Shown: positions 45,069-53,906 of the stretch, in pieces
How the letters are laid out: the number at the start of each line of letters is the position of its first letter
Numbering within the stretch: position 1 is the first letter of the stretch
NCBI GenBank assembly: GCA_009840385.1
Contig: VXNX01000013.1
Span: 572,222-636,221 of the forward strand
Direction of reading: 5' to 3'
DNA from: Candidatus Dadabacteria bacterium
GTDB taxonomy: Bacteria > Desulfobacterota_D > UBA1144 > Nemesobacterales > Nemesobacteraceae
Length of the DNA: 64,000 nucleotides
The notes under the pieces: generated by a model
Database searches by the model: none
What the model was told of the DNA's origin: nothing
The model's input: the letters and a program-made list of their open reading frames with translations, nothing else
Translations under genes and position numbers: made by a program

Positions 45069-46277
45069 TTATTTTTCCACCCGCAGATGAACTTCGTTTA
45101 TCATCCTAACGGTCGAAGAAACCACTGTAAACGTTTTTTTCCCGAAAACTATCACGGTTCCGGGAGCGGGAATCGACCCGTACCTGTAAAGAAGAAACCC
45201 TCCGAGCGTCTCGTAATCTTCTCCCTCGGGAATAGCCAGCCCGAGGCCATCGTTAAGCCGCTCTATCTCGACTGTGGGGTCTATAAGGTACTGCCCGGCG
45301 CCCAGATTTCTCCACGGGGTCTGCCCCGTATCATACTCGTCCTCTATTTCCCCCACCACCTCTTCAATTATGTCCTCGAGGGTTATGATCCCGACTGACC
45401 CTCCGTACTCGTCGACCACGACAGCCATTCCTGCGCGTCCCCCTTTCATCTCGTCCATAAGCTCGTTCACGAGCTTTGACTCCGGAACGTAGAAGGGGGG
45501 TCGGGCGTACTGCTCCACGCTTTTGTCAAGATCCTGTTCCCCGAGAACATAAAACGAGTTGAGTATGCCGGTTATGTTGTCGACCCGGTCGCTGAAAATC
45601 GGGATCCTCGAGTGGCTTTTCTCCGCTATGAGCCTCTTTACGTCCCGAAGCGTGGATTTTCTCTCAAGCGCGTCCACCTTCACGAGGGGAATCATTATCT
45701 CTCCCACGGTGGTCTCCGAGTACCCGAAGATCCTGCGGAGAACCCTTCTTTTGTAGTCCGCGCTCGGCTTGTTCTTGTCCTCCTCCACCACGCCCTCGAG
45801 CTCCTCGCGGGTTATGGAACTCATCTTCATTCCCCGGGTGAAGAGACCGACGAAGAAAAGCACCGGATAGAAAAGCTTGGAGAAAACCCAGAGGGGATAG
45901 ATCACCCAGAGCACTATTGAATTCCTCTTGCTCTCGAAAACCGCCTTGGGGACCACCTGGCCGAAAACTACTATGAGCGGAGAGAGCAAGGCCACAGTGT
46001 AGATGCCGCTTCGCTGCCCGAACGTCTCCTCGAAATAAAAGGTGAGCACGAGGGTGTTTATTATGAGCGAGAGGTTAACCCCTATGAGCGTGGTGCCGAT
46101 GAAGCTTTCGATCTTCGAGTAGGCGTCGAGAACGAGCCCAGCGGCGGCCGAGCCATCCTCGGCAAGGGATCTCATCTTTATCTTGTCGCAGGAGATAAGC
46201 GCTATCTCGGAACCGGCGAAAAAGGCCTGGAGAACCAGAAACAGCAAAACCAGCAGAACCACAATCTCAATGGACAT
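45069..46277 (-). CDS. CNNM/CorC-type membrane protein with CBS pair (paralogue 2)
   Basis: A 402-residue HlyC/CorC protein. It has an N-terminal DUF21/CNNM transmembrane domain (F-F-A-G-S-E-I-A-L-I-S near residue 20), then a tandem CBS module with S-R-I-P-I-F-S-D-R-V-D-N-I and V-V-D-E-Y-G-G-S-V-G-I-I-T-L-E-D-I-I-E-E-V-V-G-E-I. A C-terminal CorC_HlyC domain follows. The family is linked to magnesium or cobalt export; the old name haemolysin is misleading. The ATG at 46277 lies 11 bases inside the end of the upstream paralogue; the frame could extend to 46343, but the added residues are not membrane-like. Confidence 0.92.
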   Translation of the reverse strand: MSIEIVVLLVLLFLVLQAFFAGSEIALISCDKIKMRSLAEDGSAAAGLVLDAYSKIESFIGTTLIGVNLSLIINTLVLTFYFEETFGQRSGIYTVALLSPLIVVFGQVVPKAVFESKRNSIVLWVIYPLWVFSKLFYPVLFFVGLFTRGMKMSSITREELEGVVEEDKNKPSADYKRRVLRRIFGYSETTVGEIMIPLVKVDALERKSTLRDVKRLIAEKSHSRIPIFSDRVDNITGILNSFYVLGEQDLDKSVEQYARPPFYVPESKLVNELMDEMKGGRAGMAVVVDEYGGSVGIITLEDIIEEVVGEIEDEYDTGQTPWRNLGAGQYLIDPTVEIERLNDGLGLAIPEGEDYETLGGFLLYRYGSIPAPGTVIVFGKKTFTVVSSTVRMINEVHLRVEK

Positions 46278-47607
46278 CGCCCCGGACCTCCTTGCTGACG
46301 CCAACCCGTATCTCTGAAATTCTTTTCCCTTCCTTGCCCTCAACCGTGAAAACCAGCCCGCCGAAACCTATTTTCTCCCCTTCCGCGGGCAGCCTCCCGA
46401 AAAGATCAAACACGAAGCCGCCCATCGTCTCGTTCTCCATCCGAAGCGGGATCACGCTCTCCTCCAGTATCTCTCCCAGGTTCTCGAGTCCAGCCGAGCG
46501 GGCGACCGAGAAAAGATAGTCGTCGTTAAATTCCTCTATTCTCATCCCCCCGGGAATCGTAATGGCGCCCCCGCGGACCGCGGGAGCGGCCTTCTTGAGT
46601 ACCGAGCGCTCATCCTCTATTTCTCCGAAAAGCTCCTCCAGTATGTCCTCCATGGTCACGAGCCCGTCAAATCTTCCGTACTCGTCAACCACTATCGCTA
46701 TGTGGATCCTGTGCATCTGGAATTCGCGCAAAAGCGCCCCCGCGGGCTTGGAGCGGGGGATGAAATAAGGGCTCCTGAGACACTCGCTCACTGCGGCGGC
46801 CGAGTTCTGCTCGGTGAAGTCCCACTTGAGAAGATCCTTGCTGTAGAGAACGCCGGCTATGTTGTCCCGTCCCTCCTCGTAAACCGGGATGCGGGAGTGA
46901 CCCATCTGGCGGACCCGCCCCACAGCCGCCTCCACGCTTATGTCGTGGGGAAGAGTGAAACAGTCTATGGCGGGGGTCATTATCCTGTGGGCGGGCAGGT
47001 CCTCGAGATTGAAAAAGCCGTCGGCGAGATACTTCTCGACCTCGTTCAGCACCCCTTCGTCCCTTCCCATGCCCACGAGAATCTCAAGCTCATCGGAGGA
47101 GATGTCATTCCCCTGGGCACGGTGGCCGAGATCCGCACCAAAGGCCCTTATGAAAAAACCCGAGACAAACATGATCGCCCACCTAAGCGGGGTGACCGCA
47201 ACGTGGAAAAAGTAAAGGGGAAGCGCAACGGCCTTGGATATGGTTCTCGGGGACTTTACCCCGGCGGTCTTGGGAATAATCTCCCCGAAAACAAGGAGCG
47301 TGGGGGACGCTATGGCCAGGGAGATAAGGGCAACTGTCTGCTCCGGGGTGTCCTGGAGGTATTTTCTCGCCGTGAGACCTATGACGCTTGAGTAAGCTAT
47401 GTTGAAGACTTCGTCGGCCAGCAGGACCGTGGTTATCAGCTTGTGGGAATTTGAGAGAAGTTTCTCTATAGCCGCCGAAACCCTGCCCCCCTGCTTCGAT
47501 ATGCTCTCCCTCTGGGGACGGCTCAGGGAAAAAAGAGCCCCCTCGCTGAAGCAGAAAAACGCCGAGCAGCAAAGCAGAAAGAGAATCAGAATAAAATTTT
47601 CGCCCAA
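46267..47607 (-). CDS. CNNM/CorC-type membrane protein with CBS pair (paralogue 1)
   Basis: A 446-residue paralogue of the downstream protein. The DUF21 domain carries F-C-F-S-E-G-A-L-F-S-L-S near residue 20 and V-F-G-E-I-I-P-K-T (about 105-113). The CBS pair has H-R-I-M-T-P, G-H-S-R-I-P-V-Y-E-E-G-R-D-N-I-A-G-V-L and V-D-E-Y-G-R-F-D-G-L-V-T-M-E-D-I-L-E-E-L-F-G-E-I. The C-terminal CorC_HlyC domain is present. Two overlapping, diverged copies suggest a heteromeric pair for divalent cation transport. Confidence 0.92.
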   Translation of the reverse strand: MGENFILILFLLCCSAFFCFSEGALFSLSRPQRESISKQGGRVSAAIEKLLSNSHKLITTVLLADEVFNIAYSSVIGLTARKYLQDTPEQTVALISLAIASPTLLVFGEIIPKTAGVKSPRTISKAVALPLYFFHVAVTPLRWAIMFVSGFFIRAFGADLGHRAQGNDISSDELEILVGMGRDEGVLNEVEKYLADGFFNLEDLPAHRIMTPAIDCFTLPHDISVEAAVGRVRQMGHSRIPVYEEGRDNIAGVLYSKDLLKWDFTEQNSAAAVSECLRSPYFIPRSKPAGALLREFQMHRIHIAIVVDEYGRFDGLVTMEDILEELFGEIEDERSVLKKAAPAVRGGAITIPGGMRIEEFNDDYLFSVARSAGLENLGEILEESVIPLRMENETMGGFVFDLFGRLPAEGEKIGFGGLVFTVEGKEGKRISEIRVGVSKEVRGDVH

Positions 47608-47631
47608 AAGAATCTATCTCCCGCGGAGGAG

Positions 47632-48609
47632 TCAGCAGAAATGCTCAAACCCCCCGGTATCGTAAAAAACCTCCTCCCCACCTTCGTCAAAAAACCTTAC
47701 TCCCCGCCCTCCGGTAACGGATCCGATCTTCGAGATCGCGACCCCGCAGAGGCGGGAAACCTCATCCACCGCAATGCGCTTGTCCTCAGGCGAGGTGAAA
47801 AGAAGCTCGTAGTCCTCCCCGCCCGAAACCGCGAGGAGGTAGACATCCTCGCAAAACCTTGCGGAGAGGGAGAGAAAACACCGAGAGAGCGGAAGGCTCC
47901 CGAGGTTCACTTCGGCACCCAGCCCGCGCTCGGAGGTAAGTTTCTCAAGATCGCAGAAAAGCCCGTCGCTTATGTCTATCATAGATGTGGCTATCCCGCG
48001 CTCCGCCACCATCCGGCCCACGGCAAGGCGCGGCGTGGGTTCAATATGTCTCGAGACGGCAATCTCGCCCCCGTCAATCCCAGGATCGCTTGAAAGAATC
48101 CTGAGGCCCAAGGCGGAATCCCCGAGGGTCCCGGTCACGTATATGCCGTCTCCCTCCGCCGCTCCGGAGCGGAGAACCATGTCGTCCCCCACCACCTCTC
48201 CAAGCGCCGTCATGTTTACGAAAATGGTCTGCGATTCGGAGAGGTTCCCCCCGACTAAAGAGACATCGAACTCCCGGCAGCCATCCTCGACCCCCCGCGA
48301 GAACTCCTCAATGAACTCCCCCGCGCCCGCGCCCCGACAGCCCAAGGAGCAGAGCAGGTACCTCGGCACGGCTCCCATCGCCCCTATGTCGCTTACGGCC
48401 ACGCAGACCGCCTTTTTGCCCAGCTGCCTCGGGGTCTGGGTTTCAGCACGGAAGTGAACGCCTTCAACCAGAGTGTCAGTCGAGGCGACAAGACAGGTTT
48501 TGTCTCTGAGTTTTAAAACAGCGGAATCGTCCCCTATCCCCATCAAAACTTCTTTCTGAGTAGCCTTGAACCTATCAGCTAAAAATCTCAAGGCGTCTTC
48601 TTCACCCAT
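47632..48609 (-). CDS. thiL: Thiamine-monophosphate kinase
   Basis: A 325-residue ThiL of usual length. It phosphorylates thiamine phosphate to the active diphosphate. G-I-G-D-D-S-A-V-L is near residues 23-31. S-T-D-T-L-V-E-G-V-H-F follows near 42-52, and D-I-S-D-G-L-F-C-D-L is in the middle. The frame stays open far upstream (to 48882), but that extension is basic and unlike the family and overlaps the dnaA promoter, so the ATG at 48609 is chosen. It is divergent from dnaA. Confidence 0.95.
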   Translation of the reverse strand: MGEEDALRFLADRFKATQKEVLMGIGDDSAVLKLRDKTCLVASTDTLVEGVHFRAETQTPRQLGKKAVCVAVSDIGAMGAVPRYLLCSLGCRGAGAGEFIEEFSRGVEDGCREFDVSLVGGNLSESQTIFVNMTALGEVVGDDMVLRSGAAEGDGIYVTGTLGDSALGLRILSSDPGIDGGEIAVSRHIEPTPRLAVGRMVAERGIATSMIDISDGLFCDLEKLTSERGLGAEVNLGSLPLSRCFLSLSARFCEDVYLLAVSGGEDYELLFTSPEDKRIAVDEVSRLCGVAISKIGSVTGGRGVRFFDEGGEEVFYDTGGFEHFC

Positions 48610-48735
48610 TTGTGCTTGAAAAGTGTATTGTAAACGCGGTTGGGTGTCAATTTGGCCGTAGCGGGCGAAAAAATTTTTTCTCCCCTTCCCACAAGCACAA
48701 AAACCGGGTTTCGCCCCGGGAAAAACCGTTTTTTC

Positions 48736-48764
48736 TTGACACGAAAAACCGATGTAATTAGAAT
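48736..48764 (+). promoter_or_regulatory. Promoter of dnaA
   Basis: A perfect TTGACA (48736-48741), 17-base spacer and TAGAAT (48759-48764) make a strong sigma70-type promoter. It leaves a leader of about 80 bases before the TTG at 48851. No clear DnaA box is seen in this leader. Confidence 0.7.
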
Positions 48765-48850
48765 TAAATTCCACTTTCCGAAGGGTGGGCTGGACTTTTT
48801 TCTGAAGTACCTGTTTTTGGGTGGTTTTTTGCTTTTCTGGAGAAGCACTG

Positions 48851-50272
48851 TTGAAAAAGGCAGAGGATGTTGCGCACGGCAACCTGGCTACTGAAACCGA
48901 CCAACTGAATCAAGAAATAGAGTTTGACTGGGACGCAGTTCTCGACTGCGTCAAAAAGGATCTTTACTTTCCCCCCTCATGGCTGTTTTCCATAAAAGTC
49001 GCGAAGATCGAAGGCAGGCTGGTAACGCTTGAGGCTAAGAGTCACTTCCAGGCCCTGTGGGTGAAAAACCACTATCTTCAGTTGATAAACGAAACCGCCC
49101 AGAGCCTCTACGGAGTGGGCCGCTTCCAAGTAACGATAGATGAGCGCGAGAGGAATTCCGTGGCGGACGGAGCGAAAAAAAACAACGCCGCGGAATTCAA
49201 GGCGGGGGACCGGTCGCACGATCCCCAGTCCGTAAGCTTTTTCAGTTCAACCAACACGTTTGAGAACTTCGTCGTCGGACCGAGCAACCAGTTCGCCCAC
49301 GCGGCATCCTACGCAATCGCCGAGAACCCCGGCATGGCGTACAACCCGCTTTTCATACACAGCGGCGTGGGGCTCGGGAAAACCCACCTCCTCCACTCAA
49401 TAGGGAATCACATACTCCAAAAATACGGAAACCGCCTGAACACCCTCTGCATCTCGGCCGAGCACTTCACAAACGGAGTGGTGCAGAGCATAAAAACGGG
49501 TTCCATGGACAAGTTCAGAAACCTCTACAGGTTTAACTGCGACGTTCTGCTCATAGACGACATCCAGTTTATCGCCGGAAAGGACAGCACCCAAGAGGAG
49601 TTCTTCCACACCTTTAACTCCCTCTACACCGCAAAAAAGCAGATAGTAATAACCAGCGACAAGCCTCCGAGCGTGATGAAGAACTTCGAGGAGCGCCTCA
49701 AGTCAAGATTCGAGTGGGGGCTCACGGCGGACATACAGCCGCCAGAAGTGGAAACCAAGATAGCCATCATAGAGAAAAAGGCCGAGGAGGAACAGATAGA
49801 GATCCCCGGCGACGTGGCCTCATTCATAGCGCAGAACGTCCTCTCCAATATAAGGGAGCTCGAAGGCTCGGTGAACAAGCTGTTCGCCTACTCGAGAATG
49901 TTCAGAGAGAGAATAACTCTCGAGCTGGCAAAGCAACTCCTCAAGCATCTGGTGAGAAAAGAGACCCCGAAGATTATAACCATAGAGTTCATTCAGAAAG
50001 AGGTGGGATCGTTTTTCGATCTTTCGGTAAAGGACCTGAAATCCAATCAGAAGCAGAAAAAAGTCTCTGAACCCAGGCAGATAGCGATGTTCCTCTCAAG
50101 AAAGTACACCTCGTCCTCGTTCCCCGAGATCGGGAGCAAGTTCGGCGGAAAGAACCATTCCACCGTGGTTCATGCGGTAAAGAACATCGAAAAGAAAACC
50201 GACAAGGATCCGAACGTATCAAACGCCGTCGCGGCGATCTCCGCAACCCTAGAGAAGTTCATCACATCCTGA
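48851..50272 (+). CDS. dnaA: Chromosomal replication initiator DnaA
   Basis: A 473-residue DnaA. Domain I is W-D-A-V-L-D-C-V-K-K-D-L-Y-F-P-P-S-W. Domain II is a short linker. Domain III is AAA+ with N-P-L-F-I-H-S-G-V-G-L-G-K-T-H-L-L-H (Walker A) and L-L-I-D-D-I-Q-F-I-A-G-K (Walker B). Domain IV ends with the DNA-binding R-Q-I-A-M-F-L-S-R-K-Y-T-S-S-S-F-P-E-I-G and G-G-K-N-H-S-T-V-V-H-A signature. The start is chosen as TTG 48851 because GGAG lies eight bases upstream. A GTG at 48821 would add ten residues. Confidence 0.97.
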   Translation: MKKAEDVAHGNLATETDQLNQEIEFDWDAVLDCVKKDLYFPPSWLFSIKVAKIEGRLVTLEAKSHFQALWVKNHYLQLINETAQSLYGVGRFQVTIDERERNSVADGAKKNNAAEFKAGDRSHDPQSVSFFSSTNTFENFVVGPSNQFAHAASYAIAENPGMAYNPLFIHSGVGLGKTHLLHSIGNHILQKYGNRLNTLCISAEHFTNGVVQSIKTGSMDKFRNLYRFNCDVLLIDDIQFIAGKDSTQEEFFHTFNSLYTAKKQIVITSDKPPSVMKNFEERLKSRFEWGLTADIQPPEVETKIAIIEKKAEEEQIEIPGDVASFIAQNVLSNIRELEGSVNKLFAYSRMFRERITLELAKQLLKHLVRKETPKIITIEFIQKEVGSFFDLSVKDLKSNQKQKKVSEPRQIAMFLSRKYTSSSFPEIGSKFGGKNHSTVVHAVKNIEKKTDKDPNVSNAVAAISATLEKFITS

Positions 50273-50619
50273 GGCCAGACCGAGGCACAGCCTGTTAGAA
50301 AAGAACCGAAAAAGCTGTGCAGTGATTTTTGTTTCCCGCCAGCACGGCCACACCAAGAAAAAATGTGTGACTTTCTGTTAGTAAAAAGAAAAGCTGTGAA
50401 CACGCCGTCGCCGGAAAAAGAAAAGGGTTTTAGGCAATTTCACACATTTCACCCTTTTCACAGCAACTACTATTACTGCTACTGAGAAAAGTTTTTAAAT
50501 ACAGATAGAAGTAACAGTAGAAAGAACAGCAATGTTTGCGGATTATGGTTTTGTAGCCAAAAAATGGTTATTATCCCTATGATAGACATGTTTTCACACG
50601 ACAGGAGGTTTTTCCTCAG
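50273..50619. other. oriC: Probable replication origin (oriC) between dnaA and dnaN
   Basis: This 347-base non-coding stretch lies in the classical origin position. It holds several near-consensus DnaA boxes: TTTTCACAG 50455-50463, TTTCACACA 50438-50446, TTTTCACAC 50591-50599. An exact 10-base inverted pair is at 50361-50370 and 50440-50449, and AAGCTGTG occurs at 50312-50319 and 50391-50398. Three bases after the box at 50455 there is a DnaA-trio-like tract. The next 100 bases are AT-rich, as expected for the unwinding element. Perfect TTATCCACA boxes are absent, so the box set is unusual. Confidence 0.75.
50467..50484. other. DnaA-trio-like tract (origin unwinding element)
   Basis: Six trinucleotides in a row, CTA CTA TTA CTG CTA CTG, whose complement reads TAG/TAA/CAG. 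Four of six fit the DnaA-trio consensus 3'-[G/A]A[T/A]-5'. It directly follows the box TTTTCACAG. A partial inverted copy lies at 50510-50520 (AGTAACAGTAG, 10 of 11 complementary to 50467-50477). Confidence 0.6.
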
Positions 50620-51780
50620 ATGATGTTTAAAATCAAGGTCGGGGATTTTTCAAGGAAGCTCGGAATGATTCAGGGAGTTGTTGAGAAAAGAACGACCATG
50701 CCTATTCTCTCCCATGTCCTTATGAGTTCTACGGACAAAGGCCTTCTGTTGGAAGCCACCGATCTTGAAAACACCGCTACCGTTTTTTGCGACGCTCAGA
50801 CGGAGGGAGAATTCAAAATAGCGGTTCCCGCCGGAATACTTTCCGACCTCGTAAGGGAAATGCGCGAAGAAGAGGAAATTTCGGTTACCGCCGCCGAGAA
50901 CAACTGGATCGAGGTGGTAACAAGCTCCGGTTCCTTTAAGATAGCCGGGCTTGCGGCCGATGATTTCCCGAGAATCCCTGAGATTTCCTCCGAGGATCTC
51001 TTCCAGGTTTCTTCTGAGGCGCTTGAGGAAATGATATCCAAGACGGTTTTCTCCGTATCGGACGATGAGATGAGAAGGAGTCTCTCCGGGGTGTTTTTTG
51101 AAAAAAGGGGAGAGCAAACCCTGAGGCTGGTCGCTACCGACGGCCACAGGCTAAGCTTCGTCGACCGAAAAATAGAGGGTCTTAATCTCTCAAAAGACAT
51201 ACTGGTTCCCAAAAAGGCGGTCATGGAGATAAGAAGGCTTCTTCGTCTCTCAAAAGAGGTCAGAATCGGTAGCAGCGGCAATTTCTTCGTTTTTGAACTC
51301 GGGGACGAAAACTTGGTTTTCATCTCAAGGGTGATCGATGCCGAATTTCCAGACTACATGCAGGTAGTTCCGGTCTCGACGAAAAACACGGTCAAGGTTG
51401 ACGCTGCCAGCCTACTGCTTGCGCTTCGGAGGGTTTCCCTCTTTTCCGCCGACAACGTAAGGGGCGGAGGCAGGTTTGTCGAGATGGCTTTTGGGGAAGG
51501 AAGCATGCTCCTTGGCGCCTATCTTAACACCGGCGAGGGAAGGGAGAGTATCCCGATCGAGTATTCTGGGGAAGAGGTCAGGCTGGGTTTTAACTTCACC
51601 TACTTTCAGGATGTTCTCGACGCGGTCGGGTCGCCCGAGGTCATAATCGGTTTTTCCGGCCACAAAAACCCGGTGTACGTGGTTCCCTGCGAGGAGGGAG
51701 AGAAGCAGGACGGCTACGTGAACGTCATAATGCCAATGGAGCTTGACGCCAGAGCGGCGGAAGGGCAGGCAAGGGGATAA
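50620..51780 (+). CDS. dnaN: DNA polymerase III sliding clamp (beta subunit)
   Basis: A 386-residue clamp with the three-fold repeat of the beta family. N-terminal V-E-K-R-T-T-M-P-I-L-S-H-V-L then A-T-D-L-E-N are the domain I marks. V-A-T-D-G-H-R-L-S-F lies in domain II, and the C-terminus has Y-V-V-P-C before a short acidic-basic tail. The usual C-terminal M-P-M-R-L is replaced by I-M-P-M-E-L-D-A-R-A-A-E with extra residues. AGGAGG lies 11 bases before the ATG; a second ATG follows immediately. It is the second gene of the dnaA-dnaN origin pair. Confidence 0.97.
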   Translation: MMFKIKVGDFSRKLGMIQGVVEKRTTMPILSHVLMSSTDKGLLLEATDLENTATVFCDAQTEGEFKIAVPAGILSDLVREMREEEEISVTAAENNWIEVVTSSGSFKIAGLAADDFPRIPEISSEDLFQVSSEALEEMISKTVFSVSDDEMRRSLSGVFFEKRGEQTLRLVATDGHRLSFVDRKIEGLNLSKDILVPKKAVMEIRRLLRLSKEVRIGSSGNFFVFELGDENLVFISRVIDAEFPDYMQVVPVSTKNTVKVDAASLLLALRRVSLFSADNVRGGGRFVEMAFGEGSMLLGAYLNTGEGRESIPIEYSGEEVRLGFNFTYFQDVLDAVGSPEVIIGFSGHKNPVYVVPCEEGEKQDGYVNVIMPMELDARAAEGQARG

Positions 51781-51795
51781 TTCTCGTACCTTAAG

Positions 51796-53262
51796 ATGCT
51801 AGGTGGATTCATCGGAGTCGATTTTTCCGGCGGAGGCGTCAGGACCGTAACCGTAAGAAGGGGGCTCAAGGGAACTGAAGTTCGCAAGGCCTCTTTTGAC
51901 GGGAAATCTGGGAGCGACGATACGGTTGCCTTTCTCCAAGGAGAAATTTCTCTTGGAACGCGGGCGGTCACGGGGATAAGCTTTTCGCCACTTCTCCTCA
52001 GGGTGCTCAAATTTCCGTTTTCAGACTCAAAAAAACTCCAGAGGGTCTACCGCTTCGAGCTTGAGAACTCCACCGGGTTTTCCCTAGGGGACGATGTTCT
52101 GTCCGACTACCACGAAGTAAGGAGGCCAGAAGGGGCAGAACTTATAGTCCCGGCCTTTGAGAGGGAAGCGTTTGAAACCTATCTTGGTTCCATGCGGGAA
52201 TCCGGCGTGGATCCCGACCAAGTGACTTTTTCCCCCGTTGCGTTTTCTTCTTTGGGGGATTTCCTCGGGGAGCAGAGACCTCTTCTTCTGGTGGACATGG
52301 ACCAGGGCCACCTCAACTTCTCGTTTTTTGATGAGGGAGGGTTAAGCAGGGTCAGAAACTGCGACGACGCCGTGGAGAGAGTTAAAAAGGCCCTCTCCGT
52401 GGACGCCCTTGACTTTCGGGAGATAAACGCGAGCGAGGAAAGAAGAAAAGCCTTTTTCGAAAGCTCTCGCTTCATCGCCGAGGAGATAAGAAACACCTCC
52501 CGCTACTTTGAGGGCGAGACCGGTGAGGGGATAGAAGCCGTTGTTCTTACGGGCGGGATCTGCGAGGTTGAGGGGATCGCGGAAAAACTGGGAGAGCAGC
52601 TCGGCCGGGAAGTAGAAACGATTTTCATACCGCAGCTCGGCCGGGAAGATTCCCCCTTGTTCGCCAAGGCGTACGCACTGGCTCTCTATGGGGGTTCTTC
52701 GGGCAGGGGCGCGAGACTTAACCTTAGAAGGGACGGGTACAGGCCGCGCGGAATCGTGAAGGATCTTCTGAAGGAATTTAGGGTTCCGGTAGCTCTGTGC
52801 GCAGCCCTTCTGCTGATAGTGGTTCTCGGGCGCGTAACAGAAACTGTCTCCGCCAAGAGCAAGATGAGTTCCCTGCGCTCCGAGATGGAAAGAGATCTCA
52901 GGGAGGAGTTTCCCGAGGCCGCCGGAACCCAAGACCCGGTTGCTTTTTACAGTGGGAAGCTTGAGATCATCAATCGCAAACTGGACATACTGAAGCAGGT
53001 AAGGGGCGCCCACAGCCCGCTTGAGGTGCTGACGGCGGTTTCGGAAGCCGTTCCCAAGGACGTAAGCTTCTCGATTGACGAGATAAGGATCGAGGACGGG
53101 GGCAAGGCCAAGATATGGGGCAGGGGCGATTCCTACGAGGAGATAGCGTCCATAGAGAAGGCCTTCTCCGAGTCGGGGAGTTTCACCCAGGTAAAGATGG
53201 GACAGGTAAGAAAAGGGGTTAACAACAGCTTGAAATTCGAGATTTCAATGGTCGTCAGGTGA
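51796..53262 (+). CDS. gspL: Type II secretion GspL-like protein (PilM-like actin fold plus PilN-like part)
   Basis: A 488-residue protein. The N-terminal half is an actin-like fold as in PilM/GspL: F-I-G-V-D-F-S-G-G-G-V-R, then L-L-L-V-D-M-D-Q-G-H-L-N-F and V-L-T-G-G-I-C-E-V-E-G-I. A single transmembrane helix (about residues 335-352) follows, then a coiled segment and a ferredoxin-like periplasmic domain, as in GspL or PilN. It anchors the secretion ATPase to the inner membrane. It starts 15 bases after dnaN, so it is probably in the dnaN transcript. The following gspM and gspN genes support type II secretion over type IV pili. Confidence 0.8.
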   Translation: MLGGFIGVDFSGGGVRTVTVRRGLKGTEVRKASFDGKSGSDDTVAFLQGEISLGTRAVTGISFSPLLLRVLKFPFSDSKKLQRVYRFELENSTGFSLGDDVLSDYHEVRRPEGAELIVPAFEREAFETYLGSMRESGVDPDQVTFSPVAFSSLGDFLGEQRPLLLVDMDQGHLNFSFFDEGGLSRVRNCDDAVERVKKALSVDALDFREINASEERRKAFFESSRFIAEEIRNTSRYFEGETGEGIEAVVLTGGICEVEGIAEKLGEQLGREVETIFIPQLGREDSPLFAKAYALALYGGSSGRGARLNLRRDGYRPRGIVKDLLKEFRVPVALCAALLLIVVLGRVTETVSAKSKMSSLRSEMERDLREEFPEAAGTQDPVAFYSGKLEIINRKLDILKQVRGAHSPLEVLTAVSEAVPKDVSFSIDEIRIEDGGKAKIWGRGDSYEEIASIEKAFSESGSFTQVKMGQVRKGVNNSLKFEISMVVR

Positions 53263-53897
53263 AAATGCGGGGACTGATACAAAGACTTTTGCAGGGACTT
53301 AAATCGCTTCTCGGGGTCGTTCGGGAAAAAACCGAACCTTTGGCGCAGAGGGCAAGAGACCTTGTGGGAAGACGGGATTTTTCCCCGAGAGACATCCGCG
53401 CCCTCAAGATAGGCGCCGCGGTCGTCGCGATCCTTATCGTCTTTTCGGTCTACAGGGCGGTCTTTCCCGGGGGCTCCGCCGCAAGAACCGAGGTAAGCCA
53501 GATGAAGCTTCAGCTAAACGAGATAAGGGCCATTAAGGAAGAGTACCGCTACTCAAGGGATCTTCTCGCCAAGGTAAGCGGCTCCATGAAGGAGGAAAAG
53601 GAAGCCCTGATTTCGGTGGCGGAGAAGGTTCTTATCAGAAACGGCATAGACCGCCGCTCCTTTTCAATAAGAGGAATCAACCCGTCGGTGAGGGGGAAGG
53701 GGATAAAGAGGGAAAGGGCCGTTTTGGTCAAAGTAAACAAGGTAGCGGTTCCCAGGGTGCTGAACATCCTCTATTCCTTTCAGAGGAGCAAGACCATACT
53801 CAGGGTGTCGGACCTCAGGATAAAAACCAGATTCGACAACCCGAACCTGACGGATGTTTCCTTCCGCCTGTCGACTTTTTCTTTCAGCGAATCATAA
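53259..53897 (+). CDS. gspM: Type II secretion GspM-like protein
   Basis: A 212-residue protein with one transmembrane helix (about residues 50-68). A coiled segment (about 75-110) and a ferredoxin-like periplasmic domain follow, ending in a strand-rich part (R-V-S-D-L-R-I-K-T-R-F). This is the GspM layout; sequence identity in the family is low, so the call leans on position between gspL and gspN. The GTG start overlaps the gspL stop (GTGA). An ATG at 53265 is an alternative. Confidence 0.7.
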   Translation: MKMRGLIQRLLQGLKSLLGVVREKTEPLAQRARDLVGRRDFSPRDIRALKIGAAVVAILIVFSVYRAVFPGGSAARTEVSQMKLQLNEIRAIKEEYRYSRDLLAKVSGSMKEEKEALISVAEKVLIRNGIDRRSFSIRGINPSVRGKGIKRERAVLVKVNKVAVPRVLNILYSFQRSKTILRVSDLRIKTRFDNPNLTDVSFRLSTFSFSES

Positions 53898-53906
53898 GCG
53901 GGAAAA

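Noticed and set aside
45069-47607. Haemolysins
   Set aside because: The HlyC/CorC name is historical; CNNM, CBS and CorC domains indicate cation transport, not a toxin.
48610-48882. N-terminal extension of thiL upstream of ATG 48609
   Set aside because: It would cover the dnaA promoter and start region and is unlike the family; ThiL begins at the M-G-E-E-D segment.
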